Source: Cryptomeria japonica (lineage: Eukaryota > Streptophyta > Pinopsida > Cupressales > Cupressaceae). From it: a DNA stretch of 64,000 nt. The DNA is taken from assembly GCF_030272615.1 (NCBI RefSeq), contig NC_081411.1:833392136-833456135 (forward strand). The letters run 5' to 3'. This document shows, one piece after another, positions 1 to 14,195 of the stretch (its first letter is position 1; the number at the start of each line of letters is the position of its first letter). Both the position numbers and the translations under genes were made by a program. The notes beneath the pieces are model-generated. The model worked only from the letters and a program-made list of their open reading frames with translations. It searched no databases and had not been told where the DNA came from.

Positions 1-1559
1 TTAGAGCCATTGGGGCTTCATTGATTAGTTTTGGGAGACATCTTGGAAGGCTTCTAATTTCATATATGAGGTATTGCACGTTTTGGAGGCATCCTAGTGT
101 GTTTTCGAAATCACAATTGCATCTGGGAGGTCGTTTCCATAAAAATCAAGTATAAACTCATCCATATTTGGCGAAAGTCAAATTTTGGATGTTGAAGGAT
201 TTTTTTACCCAATTCAGGTAGTACGGTATGGATTTTCAAAAAATAATTTTTCTCTGCAAAAAAAGATAAAAATAAAATTATTTCCTTTATTTAAAATTCG
301 CAAATTTTTTTTGTATTGAAAAGTTTCAAAAAAAATAAAAATTCATATATTATTGTCGGGGGTGCCATTACCCACCCTCGACCTATATTGTCAGACCTGT
401 GACTAGAGGTTGCACCAACCATACCTGATAGATTAGTGTCCTCCCAGCCCGACGACATGCGATGTCCTTTGGCCTTTGGCTCCCAACGGCAGCGTTCATC
501 TGACTTGTCGACGATCACCTTCCCATCGACCCCCTCCACGGCTTCTAATGGCCCTGCCACAGCGACCTCTGGTAGCATCCGCCGGTCACTGCCGGCACCC
601 ACCATGACGCCGACCTGCCACGCGGGCTCCCGCTGACCTACCACACGAGCTCCCACAACCTCCCATTGGCGAGACCCACGTCCACCATGTGACAAATGGC
701 CACTAGCCCGTGGGCTAGACACCTCTGTGCCATGTCATCTGGATAGTACAGTATGACTAATCCAATCAGTGCACCACGCCACTGTCAGTATATTGCCACG
801 TTAGATTTCTGTACAGTCAACAGGGAGGTGCAATGGCCATTTTGACGGGCATACGACCGTCAAATTTAACATAGTTAATTGCTGATGTCAGCTTGCGTTA
901 GCACCCTTTTGAAAATTTTAGACCCCTCTCTATTGAGCAGTTTGAATTTTTTGGTCAATTTTCAAGGCCCATAACTTGCTCAATTTTTCTTCTTTTTGGG
1001 TACAATATTTTTTCATTTGGGCTAATTTTTCATGCTCTTTGCAGTGGTGTGTTTATTTTTTTGATTTTGGTGAACATGTTTTTCATAATTTTTGAATTCT
1101 CTCAATTGTACTTGTCCAATCTTTAATTTTGCAACTTCAAAGGCTTCGTTTGGGCTCATACGACCTCCTTTTCAAGTGTCATTTTTTTAAAGTGCATATT
1201 TTTTTGTCTACTTTCATAATATGTCATCAGTTTGCAGAGATTTTGAGTGGATATTGTACTTTCAAAAATTAGTCTTTTGTGGCTTACTTGGTACTTGTAA
1301 ATTTCTTGGATCTTAGTTTAGATCTCTTGCATTTTTAGTTTGAGTCTGCTTTGGCCTCTTTGAGGCAGTTGTAAAGTTGAAATCAGAATTCCACTTTTCC
1401 ATTTTTTGCAAGTGGCCCATTGTACATGCACTAAGTATAAAGTGTCAAATCATCATTTTGGGGGGGTTCTTTGATTGAGTGAATTTGGTGGGGTGTCTTG
1501 TGTGATTGTGCCTCTCTTTCCTTATGCTCTTTCATTTTTGTTGCTATGGTCCTCATTAA
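1..1559. other. Non-coding region upstream of Copia-1, with a GC-richer block
   Basis: No gene is supported here. Positions 360-870 are clearly GC-richer than the T-rich flanks and give two short open frames, one on each strand, that show no recognisable domain. Positions 900-1559 are T-rich and run straight into the Copia-1 gag reading frame, so they may be the element's leader. I see no primer-binding site of the TGGTATCAGAGC type and no match to the element's 3' LTR, so the 5' LTR is missing or lies before the window. Confidence 0.5.
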
Positions 1560-2408
1560 TTTCCACCTTTAACTCCACATAACTATGCATCTTGGAAAAT
1601 AAAAGCATGGAGCAAACTAATGGAAAAAGGACTCATGCATTACATAGATGGAACAATAGTAGCACCAACTGATCCTAAGGCTGATCCTAATGCTCAATTA
1701 CAATGGCTCACTAAAAATTGCATGGCTCTTGGAACTTTGTGTAATTATGTATCAGATGTCCTCATTTTTCACATTGAGAAGTGTTCTACAATCAAAGAAG
1801 CTTGGGATATCTTTCAGAAATTATATGGTCAAGTTGATGAAATCAAAGGCTATAAGATTGACAATGAGCTTACCAACTTGGATCCCAAGAGTTTTGATAC
1901 AATCAAAGATTATGTCACCAAAGAAAATGAGCTAAGAGCAAAGCTTAAGGATTGTGGAATTGACAAAAAATATGCTCAATTGATATTCAACTTGTTGGAC
2001 AAGCTTTCACCTGAATATGCAACATTTGTTTCTAGCTTCCAAACCCATTGCTTGATAGTGGGGAGTTCATACACTATGCCTTCATTTGATGCTTTCATAG
2101 AAATGTTGATGTTGGAACAATCTAAGTTGTTGAACATGGGGATTCTCAAGTCTTCAAAGTCCAAGGCTTTGGTGGCTAATCAAGGGAGTCAAGGGAGTCA
2201 AGGCAAAGATTCCAATAAGAAGAAGAAGAAGCAATCTAAGTCAAAGCCACAACAGGAAAAAGGACAATCATCCTCTCCATCACAAGGTGATTTTTCATCC
2301 TTTTCCAAGAAGGGGAATAAACCTAAGAAGGACAAACCAACTTGTGCTTATTGCAAGAAGTATGGTCACGATGAGCATCAGTTCCACACCAAGAAAGTTG
2401 ATGAGTAG
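1560..2408 (+). pseudogene. Copia-1 gag (UBN2-type) with zinc knuckle
   Basis: This is the nucleocapsid part of the Copia polyprotein. The first in-frame ATG is at 1620, but gag similarity (NYASWKIKAW) already reads in the same frame from about 1560, right after a TAA at 1557. The normal start is therefore lost. The body shows the UBN2 gag pattern (AWDIFQKLYG near residue 60) followed by a Lys/Ser/Gln-rich basic stretch. A CCHC-like knuckle sits near the end (CAYCKKYGHDEHQFH), with the last cysteine replaced by Phe-His. A TAG at 2406 cuts it from the downstream protease, which continues in the same frame. Confidence 0.9.
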
Positions 2409-2423
2409 ACAAATCTCCTTAAG

Positions 2424-3895
2424 AAGAACAACATCAATTTGTCATTCGCCTACAACAAGAAGGATTCATCTCCTTCCACTTCCTCATAGTCTAAGGGAAA
2501 AGGGAAAGCCTTTGTGGCTACAAGAGGTTCTTCACAACAGTGGATACTTGACTCGGGTGCCTCTTATCACATGGGTTCTACAAAGGAGCAGTTTTCTTCA
2601 TTGGAGCCATCAAAGGTACCTCACATTTACATAGGTGATGATACACAAGTTGAGGTTGAAGGGAAATGTTCGGTTGTCGTGGATGATGGAACATTTGAGA
2701 ATGTTCTTTATGATCCTAACTTGTCTACCAATTTTCTCTCTATCTACCAAATCACTCACTATAGGAAGGGGAAAAAGGTTGAGCTTACACCTGATTTAGT
2801 TGTGGTAAAAGAACTTGATAATGATGGCTTGGTAGTAGTGGGACAATTCAATGACAACTCAAAACTTTATTCATTCTCCCACTTTGTACCAAGTTCTCCT
2901 TCTAGGGCCTTTCTTACTCATTCAAATTTAGATAGTAAGCTATGGCATGAGGGGTTTGGTCACCTCAACTACCACTATCTTCAGCATCTTAGCACTTAAG
3001 ACATGGTCACAAGTGTATCTCGAGTCAATTTTTCAGAGGGTGTATGTTTAGGATGTTCCATGGGAAAGCATCTTGAGGAGAAGTTTGATAAAGGGAAAGC
3101 TTGGAAAGCTATGGAAGTTCTTCAACTTCTTCACAATGATGTTGTAGGCCCATTTCCATCACCTTCATTTAGTAGGGCCCTCTATGTCCTCACCTTCATT
3201 GATGACTGCTCCCACTTCGCTTGGGTCTATTTTATTGTTCATAAGAATGAAGTGTTTGATAGATTTCTAGACTTCAAGGCTCATATGGAGAAGCAATCAG
3301 GGAAAGTGCTCAAGGTCCTTCACACAGATAATGGAAGGGAATATGTGAAAAAAAGACTTGAGGATTTTGTACACTTGAGGGGATTGATCTCTAGCATTCA
3401 GTTGGCTACACTCCACAACAGAGTGGAGTTGCAGAACACAAAAATAGAACTCTCAAGGAAATGGCTAGATGTATGATACATGCACATTCTCTTGATCCCA
3501 CCTTTTCGAAAGAGGCTATCAGTTGTGCTACACACATCCAAAATTAGGTTCCTCACAAAGCTTTGACAGGTATTACTCCTTTTGAGGCTTGGGCTGGTAG
3601 GAATCCGATTGTGAGACATTTCAGAGTCTTTGGGTGTCTAGCATGGGCTCACATTCCTCCACAAGAACGCAAGGCATTGGAACCTCATAGTAGGCCTTGT
3701 ATTTTTTTTGGATATCCCGAGGGTGTTAAGGCATATCGATTAATGAATCCAAAGACACATGAGGTGTTTATTGAGAGGAGTGTTCATTTTGAGGAAATCT
3801 CTCCTAGCTTAGCCTCACTTTCTCCTCTACCTTCCTCCATTGTGGATAGTGATGAGAGTGATTTAGATGATGACTCTTTCAACTCTGAATCGTAG
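2424..3895 (+). pseudogene. Copia-1 protease, GAG-pre-integrase and integrase
   Basis: The aspartic protease motif is clear (WILDSGASYHM, 2541-2573). It is followed by the GAG-pre-integrase pattern (KLWHEGFGHLNYHYL, about 2938-2982) and a zinc-binding CLGCSMGKH (about 3045-3071). The integrase core follows, with LLHNDVVGPFPSP (about 3126-3164), FIDDCSH (about 3199-3219) and HTDNGREY (about 3320-3345). A TAA interrupts at 2997. Near 3403 the reading switches to another frame, which carries the rest of the core and the C-terminal region (FRVFGCLAWAHIP and FFGYPEGVKAYR) to a TAG at 3893. One frameshift and several stops make it non-functional. Confidence 0.92.
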
Positions 3896-4073
3896 GGTTA
3901 CACCTCCGCGGGGTTCACTAGCAGTTGAGGAGCCTCGTCCTCTACCTCCACCTAGACCTTGTCGGGCTTGACAGACACTTGAGTCAATGAGTTTTGTTGT
4001 TGGGAATCCTTCAGATACATAGAGGACTCAATCACAACATCAGGACCTTCCACATGCATACGGTGCTACCGCT

Positions 4074-5570
4074 TCTGATCCACATACATTTCAGGAAGCA
4101 TCAGGGGTTCCCAAGTGGGACCAAGCTATGGAGGAAGAGTATAGATCCTTGATGAGGAACAACACTTGGGAGTTAGTCCCTCTCCCTAAGGGGAGAAAGA
4201 TGGTTCAATGTAAGTGGATTGATCGGACCAAGTTTGTAGCGAATGGTAGTGTGGATAAGTATAAGGCTCAACTTATTGCAAAGTATTTCTCACAAGCTCT
4301 AGGTATTGACTATACTAAGAGCATTGCGCTCATAGCCAAGATGAACTCCATTCGCTTGACACTTGCTATTGTTGCAACTCATGGTTGAGCTGTCCATTAG
4401 ATGGACGTGACAAGTGCTTTTGTTCATGAAGATCTTGATGAGAAGATATATATGAAGCAACCACAAGGTTTCATCCAGGATTCTTCATTGGTTTTCCAAC
4501 TGAGGAAATCTCTCTATGGCCTTAAGTAGGCCCCTAGGACTTGGTATGCCAAGATGGATTCCTTCCTTCTCTTAGAAGAGTTCATCGGGTGTCATTATGA
4601 TCCGAATGTCTACATTTTGAGACAGGATGACTCACACTTGATACTTGTGCTCTATGTTGATGATTTGATCATTACAGGGAGCACCTCCTCCATCATTAAC
4701 AGTGTCAAATCTGCTTTGCATGACAGATCTTCTATGACTGACTTTGGCCTTTTTCATTACTTTCTTGGGATAGAGATTTCATAGTCACCTTCCGGGATTA
4801 CACTTTCATAGCCCAAGTATGCTCTTGATCTACTTGCATGCTTTCATATGGCTGATTGTAATCCTACATCGACTCCCTTTCTTTTAGGAGTCAAGCTTGA
4901 GGATAAGTGCTCTTCTCCACCAGTTGATGCAACATTGTATTGTCAACTTGTGGGTAGTCTCATCTACTTGACTCACACATGCCCTGACATTTCATTTACG
5001 GTTGGCATGGTTTCCCGTTTCATGCAAGAACTACATGAACTTCATTGTAAATCCACCAAACACATCCTACACTACATCCAGGGTATACATCATTATTGGA
5101 TTCACTATGCAGCAAGCACAGGACTTCGCTTGGTTGGATACATAAAATTTGATTGGGCTGGTGATCTTGATGATCATAAGTCTACTTCTGGTTATAGCTT
5201 CCACCTTGGTTTAGGCCCCATTTGTTGATAGAGAAAGAAGCAGCATGCTATTTCTCTCTCTTCGATTGAGGCTGAGTATCGAGGAGTTATTAACACAGCG
5301 ACTGAGACTATTTGGCTTCAGCATATTCTCATAGAGTTTGGGTTCTCCACTCCATGACCGACAGTTCTGCATTGTGACAATCAGAGTGCTATTGCAAGCT
5401 CGAAGAACCCAGTTTAGCATCAGAAGACCAAACACATCAAGATTCATATGCACTACATTCAAGAGTTGATTCACGAGTAGGTCATTCATTTGCAGTATTG
5501 TTCTACAACGGAGCAGGTTGCAGACATATTAACCAAACCCTTCACTTATAGTAAGTTCCAGTAGTTGCGA
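4074..5570 (+). pseudogene. Copia-1 reverse transcriptase and RNase H
   Basis: The RT begins near WDQAMEEEYRSL (about 4110) with the canonical NNTWELVPLP segment. It contains the catalytic box as LYVDDLIITG (about 4648-4677). The RNase H part has TCPDISF, the DWAGDLDDHKSTSGY motif (about 5151-5195) and ends near LTKPFTYSKFQ (about 5530-5562). The YVDD core is intact. Stops at 4386, 4527, 4782, 5226 and others break the frame. RT and RNase H share one frame, so decay here is mostly by nonsense substitution. Confidence 0.92.
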
Positions 5571-5883
5571 GCTCTTTTGGGGGTGTAGGATGTTTCATCA
5601 AGGGGGTCAACTGACTTCTCCTTCCTCTCTTATGGGGCGGACTTTTTCTTCTTTGAGGTTTTGTCCTTCTTCTTTGAGAGTCTCTTTGTACATTTTTCTC
5701 TCTTTTGGGGGAGAGTTTTTTTTGCACTGGGTTTTCTCCCTTTCTCTGCTTGTGAGAGATTTTTGCATAGGTTTGCTTGCATTTGCATATTGTACATGGG
5801 TACCTATCATGGCATAGTAGCTGGGACCCATCTTACATTATTGACTTGAGTCTTCATTTCCCTGAGTTGCACTTAAGGGGGGG

Positions 5884-6335
5884 TGTTGGTGTAATTATTT
5901 ATTCTTATAGGATATAATTACAGTTTATTTAAGTTGACTTAGGATAGTGCATCTCATCGTAGTTTGGATATGAGACACTTAGGGAAGTGTGCACATAGGG
6001 ATGATGCTTGTAGGAGAAATTCCACATTTTGTGGTCTTATCTTGTCATTATATTCCATATTCGGTGGGTGATCCACCTCTTGTGAAATATTATATTATTT
6101 CTCCTACGTACCCCACTTTTTCTTACCTACCCTTGTTTATCATTGAGCCACATGTCATTATTATGTGCTCACATATCCATTTGGCCTTGCCTATATAAGC
6201 AAGACAATATTCATTGTATTGGTTAATCCAGTTGATCACTTTGCATATTGATGAGAATACAGTTTGTTCTTGTCAAACTATTGTCTCTCTTTTGTGTCCT
6301 TTTCATTATGCCCTTGATCTTGGCAAAATCTCACA
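5884..6335 (+). repeat. 3' LTR of Copia-1
   Basis: The LTR begins TGTTGGTGTAATTATT directly after the purine tract and ends in CA (TCTCACA). It is about 452 bp long. A TATA box (TATATAAG, about 6192) lies two thirds of the way in, as expected for the promoter in U3. No second copy exists in the window, so its age cannot be estimated here. The 3' end is inferred from the CA and the usual context and could be off by several bases. Confidence 0.8.
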
Positions 6336-6473
6336 GATATAATTGGTGGAAAAACAATTTAGTAATAACGAGTTAATGAAAATTGGTGCAAGTGATTGCA
6401 ATGGTACTAGCCTAATGACAAGTACTAATAACACTTAATAACATGTGTGTATTAGATCAACAATTTTAATTTT

Positions 6474-9400
6474 GTGGCTTTTATGAAGAGAAAAAAAATA
6501 TATGGGACATATAAATGTTAGTGTTGTGAGTTTTATCAATGCGCAAACCCTCCATATTGAACTTACTAAAAACTATCTTCATTTAAATTTTTTGATCTCA
6601 ATCCTAGACATGCTTACCTTGGCTAGATCCTAAAAACAAGAGCACTACATCAAAACTTGAATTTAAACAATGATTAATACTAATAGGTCCTACCCCTCTT
6701 ATGAATCTAAAATGTTTGTCCAGTTTTGATATCATATGAAAGGGTATGTGAAGTTAATTTGTATATTTAATTTTATGAGAAGAGTGTTTATATGATTTTT
6801 AGCAATATTATAGAATTTCTTAAGAAGATAATAATAATGAAATATTACAATGAAGCAATTACACAAGATTATTAAGCATTGATATATCCTTCATGTGTAG
6901 GGTAAAAATGGAATCGGGTAGACAAATACCTAATTCTACCCTCATCCACACATTGGAATATGAAAGAGCCTAAGGAGATGATTCACTTTGACCACTTCTT
7001 ATGAAAGAGAGTCAAGGAATATCTTTAGGGTTTCTATTTCTTTGCTGCAATGAGAGGAAATGTGCAAAATATAATGATATGACTAATTAAGCTAAGGAGA
7101 TAGTTAAATATACAAGTATAAACTGAAAATGTAGAAATATATAGATCTGAAATTGAAACACAGAGCACAAAGAAGGAAATTAAACTCAAATGTGAACCTG
7201 TCACTGAAAAGTAGGCCTGATTGAGTTGGACCAGGGTGCCACACCTTGTTCCCTGATTTTCTACACTGAGTTGTACCTCTGGAATTTGGGAATTGAGACT
7301 CTACATTGAAAAACTACCAAAAGAAGCTGAAAAGAGCAGAGAATCAGGGCACCACGCCCTGGTCTCAGAAATCTGAGACCTACTTATGGCTTGATATCTA
7401 TTCCTATGTGCTCTTCTGGTTCCAATGATCGTGCCTCCATCAGATTTCTGCACCTACATCTCCACAAATAGACAATTTAATGCTAAAAAAGTGTGTGTGC
7501 AAGAACCTTGTGTGTGTGCAAGAAAATTGTGTGTATGCAAGATCCTAAATGTAAATCTAGAGTTATACCCTATGATTAGAGAGTAAACCCTAAATGAATG
7601 TAAGTGTAAATGTAAATGCTCCAAACCTCAAATACAATAATGGATCCAAAGAATGAATTTAAATCTAAAAAACAATTGTCATGAAGCTCATGCAAATATC
7701 TGAGAATAACATGAAACCATACCAAACCCTAAGGGAAAGGTACAAGCCAATCAATAGTCGGTGATCTCATAATATTATTCAATATCCTCAAAGATCCACT
7801 TGATTATGAAAATGCTTGATGTAGACTTGATTTTCTAATTTAAGACTTCACATAAACCCACACTTTCACTTCATAAGAGGCTCCTTCAATTGCTAGTTGT
7901 TGGATACTTCAAATGAGGAAAGAAGAGGCTATATGTATGAAACCTCAGAATTTGTTTTTACCATAGCCCGACCTAGAAATGATATTTTTTTTTGCACCAA
8001 GTCAGTTTTAATCATTATAATACCGCCAAAGCATGATCCCAAAATTCAAGGAGAAAAACTAGGGACCAATGTGATTCACATCGGTTTGACCAATTTTTTT
8101 CCAAATTTTTAGGGATGCAAGGTATTGTGATTATAAGATGATTCCTAGGAGGATGCGATGATTTGAGATGTTTCGATATGTGAAATTGGGACTTGAAGGT
8201 TGAAATAAGACATAATTAGGGTTTTTGATGAATTAATTAATTGAAAGAATAAAATAAAAAGGGGCACACTTAGGATTAAGGGCCCAATTTTATGATGTGT
8301 GAAGGGATAAAAGAAGACTTTAGATTAAATTAAATTAATTATTTAAATGCATAAAAAGAATTAAAAATGCAACATGAAGACACACTAAGGAGGGTGCTAA
8401 ACCTAAGCATGGAATTGTACCACCCAATTAAGGGTGTACAATTACGACACTAAATTTCAAAACCACTTTTACAAGAAATGAGTCCTCTAAATCTTTGAAC
8501 AATTTAAGACTTTAGATTTAATTAAATTAATTAATTTAAATGCAAAAAAGTGAATTTAAAATGCAACATGAAGACACACTAAGGAGGGTGCTAAACCTAA
8601 ACATGGAATTGTACCACCCAATTAAGGGTATACAATTTAAGAAACTACACTTCAAAACCACTTTTACAAGAAATGAGTCCTCTAAATATTTGAACAATAG
8701 TATTACAATATAATTGCAGACTCTAAGCTCTTTAGGGAGATCAAACACCCACTCAAGGAAGAATCATGCACAAAATGATATAACATAAATTGTTGGAGAA
8801 ACCTAAATCAAGTTGCAAGATTGAACATTCTATAAATGAGAATAACCAAGATAAAATGCCATCATATGTAAGTAATGTGAAATTTACAAGTGAGTCTTAC
8901 ATATAAAGGCTATGATGAGTAGGTTAGAAAGTAGACTTGGATGTTTAGTAACCACAACAAAAATGAGACATGTATATCACTTGGGATAAGTGTAAGGACA
9001 CATGTAAATTTCAAATGAGGTGAGAAAAAAAAATTAAAATCTACTATAAGTGAGCTTAAGTATAGTGTGAAGAGACCACTTGAGAAAATATTAACTAGTT
9101 AGATAAAAAACCTTTTAGTGCTAAAACCTCCCTATAAGTGTTGCTTAGGGAAAAAGATAAATACTAAAAAATGAGTCCTAACTACTAGGTTTGATGAGGT
9201 ACTCATATACATTAAAAATATCTCACAAACAAAGTAAATGGTAAAATCTAAAAAAACAAGAATTAGAATTAATAAAATATGTAAAAACTTTCTCTAAAAG
9301 ATAGGAACATAAAGATGAAGAGAAAATTAAGTAGGTACAATTTTTAAACACAATCAAAGAAGAGCTAGTTTCTGCAAACCTTCCAACATATGCATAAAAA

Positions 9401-9960
9401 GATAAAGGAGGTATAAAACATTGCATGAAATATTTAAAGTACATTATTCAACTATTAATACCCATATAACACAAAGATAAATATAGTATGTGAAGTTGAA
9501 GATATATATGGAAATATGGTCATTAAAAAATAAAACATCAAACATTCCATATAAGAATATGTAAGAAAAATTATCATACAAAGATAATATGAATTTTACA
9601 AATGAGCCTAACATATAAAGCCAATAACAAGGAGGTAAGAATGTAGGACTAAATGTTTGACTACTCTACAAAAGTAAGACACATTTGAGATATTTGAGAC
9701 AAATGTGGGGAAACATGTAGAATCCACATGAGGTGATATAAAATGTAAAAAATACCTTCAACTGAGCTTAACTATAGTGTGAATAGGTAAAACTAATATA
9801 GGTAAGAATGTGTTTCATACTAGAACTCCTCCTTAAGAGACACCTAGGGAGAAACCTAGTCACTAAAAAATAAATCTTGACAAGTAGGCTAGAGGAGGTA
9901 CTCATATACAGTAAAAAAAATTCATAAATCAAGAAAAGAATTTGAAGATAATTCAAACTA
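6474..9960. repeat. Dispersed AT-rich repeat, copy A
   Basis: This copy matches copy B (12370-14195) over two blocks, 6474-6900 and about 8655-9956. Copy C (52573-53590) matches the later block. No protein-coding potential is seen. The second block is itself made of two diverged units about 710 bp apart, near 8895 and 9608. Each reads ACATATAAAG, then GTAAGAATG-type sequence, ATGAGACAT, then ATGAGGTGA and a GTACTCATATAC box. Positions 6900-8300 are absent from copy B, so they were inserted in A or deleted from B. Orientation and class are unknown. Confidence 0.75.
8318..8697. repeat. 190-bp direct tandem duplication inside repeat copy A
   Basis: Two adjacent units start at about 8318 and 8510 with GACTTTAGATT. 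Both continue through ATGCAACATGAAGACACACT and GGAATTGTACCACCCAATTA and end in ATGAGTCCTCTAAAT. They differ at a small fraction of positions. It is a simple non-coding duplication, and the second unit continues into the sequence shared with copies B and C. Confidence 0.85.
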
Positions 9961-12255
9961 GTTATTTGTGAGATTTTGTGTGTAGATTCTAAATATATAT
10001 ATTATTAGAAATAAATAGTGAAATTTTTATGCAATTTTTAGTAAATTTTTTAATAGTAAACAACATTTTTTAAAAGTGACCTTTATGTCACAATGCATTA
10101 CTTTTTTCTTATAGAAAGGATAAAATTCTAAATTTTAAAATATAGATTTGTAGCACCAATATCTAGTGAATGGATAAATTTTTGTTGCATATATATTTTT
10201 AATTAATTTTTGAAGTCAAAGTAATTATAATTTGAACATATGCATATGTTGTGTCACATAATTTTTATTTTTTTATATATATATGTACATGAACTAGTTT
10301 CTTTTTTAATTGAAATAAGGACATGAATACCTAGAAAACAAATATTTTAAAATTACTTTCCTCTATTTTCCTATTTTTATGTGTGTGTCAACAAAGACCT
10401 TGATGTTCAGTGAAAAACCCACCCAACAACATCCTTACGAATTATCGCCAGACCCTCCAGTTCGTAAAAAGCATATCGCCTAGTTCCCCCTCCCATCATA
10501 GCATCTCTCTGCCTTTAAATAAATATATTCAAAAATATTCTTTTTAGAAATGTTATAATAAGGACTTCATACTGATGTAGGAGCATCCCTAGTTCATGGC
10601 AATCTTGCATCAATAAAAAATATTTTTTTTCAGTTTGTTTCCTATCTTGCAATTTTAGCAGTTCTTTCTACATTTCTTGGAACTTGCTCACTGAATCTTG
10701 CGGAGATGGATTTTTATTTTGGACTTTTTATCTACCTTATGTTATGTCCGTGGGATGTTTGGATTTGTTTCAATAAGTTATCGCTTCCGGAATCTAAGAC
10801 AATTTTTTGGCTTAGAACACCATAACCACTTGGACCTATTTGGCTTTGGCAGATCTTGCAGATGATTTTCATAGCTTGCGGAGCTCCAGGTCATTATTTC
10901 CAACATTCCTTGGCATGTGGCCGACCTTCCTTTGGGTCCGCGCTTCATTCTTTGGATTTTCTAGAGGGATCTCTTTGGTGGAGGCCGACCTTGTTGTTTT
11001 ACACATTTCATCCTGTTCATCGGTATTTGTTTCATCTTAGACTGACACGAATCATTCTTGATCATATAAATCAATGTAATTGAGCATGTAGGGAGAATTA
11101 TCAGAACATCGAAGAATAATCCTAAGGTTAGGAGGCCCGAAGTTGGCTCGCATTATTTCTTGAGCCTGAATGTTTCATAACACACATGTTTTGTACTCAG
11201 CCTATGAGCCGAAACTTGTGAGCTCACATGTTGCCGACAGTTTGCAACTGATTTTCATGATATAATATAGTTTGTTTTTGCATTGCCTCCATCACATTGA
11301 GTTGTTTCTACTATGTAACTCTTGCTGCACGGTCCAGACTGTTCTCTTTGAGGACCATCCCTATCATGATTGCACCACATACTTACAAAACATAAGTTCT
11401 AAACGAAATATTATTGTACTTTTTGGAAAGATTATAATAAGGGTTACATATTCTAAAATTGAATATATCGAAGATGTTCTATTTTGCTAGATGATACCTC
11501 TATTTCCAGTGGAAGCCATGGAGAGATGGTAGACAAGGTAATCATTTTTGAAGGGGGCTGAAAACATTTGAGAACTATAACTTCTCATGGTGATAGATGT
11601 GAGGTTATTTCATTGATAACTAACAATCTAATAACAAGTGAAGAAAGAACCTAAATGAATAATTGAATGAAAATTTCCTTTTTTAAGTTCTCTATATTTA
11701 AATAAAAGGTTCTACTATATTTAGCATCTCTTTCCCCTTCTCTGCAGTGCAAACAACATCACATAGGGTCCCAAGTTTCTTATTTTTTAAATATTAGGAA
11801 GTTCTTAAAAATACATAACCAACCTTTGATTGTAACATTAAGTGACAAGTGTCAATCATATAAGTGAGATGAACTTAATTAGACATAAAGATTATTTACA
11901 TTGTAAAAGGAGATTAAAAATTTGTATATCCATATTTTAATGGAGGGGATCCACTTTTAAAAAAATACAACTTGATTTGTTTTATGAGCAAATCATTGTA
12001 AATGAGAATTTAGAATTTCCTTAGTAAACCAATAAAAGACATTGATATTTTTGCAATATAATTTGTCTCCCTTGCTTTTTAATTATTTCAAGTGATCATT
12101 TGATTTCTAAATATACATTTTTTACATTCATATTAATCTTTAATTAGTAATATAGTCGAGAATCATTTGAAAATATTTTTAAGCACAATATATGTAATTA
12201 TTAGATTATATATGGGATAAATAAGAATGAGTTAGGTTGTAGTAAATAGGAAAAA
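9961..12255. other. No gene; GC-richer stretch of unknown origin at 10.4-11.3 kb
   Basis: Positions 9961-10400 and 11480-12250 are AT-rich with nothing recognisable. Positions 10414-11270 have a more balanced composition, including two overlapping short open frames (10840-11083) without a known domain. They also carry phrases such as GAGGCCGACC and AGGAGGCCCGAAGTTGGCTC that read like an LTR or leader of a high-copy element. No partner copy is present in the window, so this identity is a guess. Confidence 0.35.
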
Positions 12256-12316
12256 CGCGACACTGCCAGTTGCACAGTGACCATTTTTTTCCATCGTCGG
12301 AAGAAGGGGTGGTGGT
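12256..12316 (+). pseudogene. Fragment of a GulLO-family first exon
   Basis: GCGACACTGCCAGTTGCACA at 12256 matches GCGACACCGCCGGTTGCACA at 51843 in the intact exon of this window, and the next bases also agree (GTGACC against GTGAGC). After a deletion of about 55 bp relative to that exon, TCGTCGGAAGAAG matches it exactly (51930-51942). The retained frame spells D-T-A-x-C-T-V, as in the intact protein, and then shifts and stops. The piece is only about 60 bp, but the two matched blocks are in the same order. It lies 54 bp upstream of repeat copy B, and the intact exon is likewise followed by repeat copy C. Confidence 0.65.
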
Positions 12317-12369
12317 TATAGACAAGGACGGTTGTGCTTTGGAAGGTCTGTGTTTATGTACAGAGGTGA

Positions 12370-14195
<1,826 letters not shown>

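Larger units (their letters stand above)
1560..6335 (+). mobile_element. Copia-1: decayed Ty1/Copia LTR retrotransposon lacking a visible 5' LTR
   Basis: The domains follow the Copia order gag, protease, integrase, reverse transcriptase, RNase H. They are followed by a polypurine tract (AAGGGGGGG, about 5875-5883) and a 3' LTR. Most of the coding region sits in one frame (starts divisible by three) and is interrupted by nonsense codons. A stretch from about 3403 to 3895 lies in another frame, so there are at least two frameshifts. It cannot make a full polyprotein. No 5' LTR is present in the preceding 1.5 kb. Its remains border repeat copy A downstream. Confidence 0.93.

Noticed and set aside
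5590-5849. Overlapping short frames on both strands between Copia-1 RNase H and its 3' LTR
   Set aside because: This is the T-rich 3' untranslated part of the element. There is no family match.
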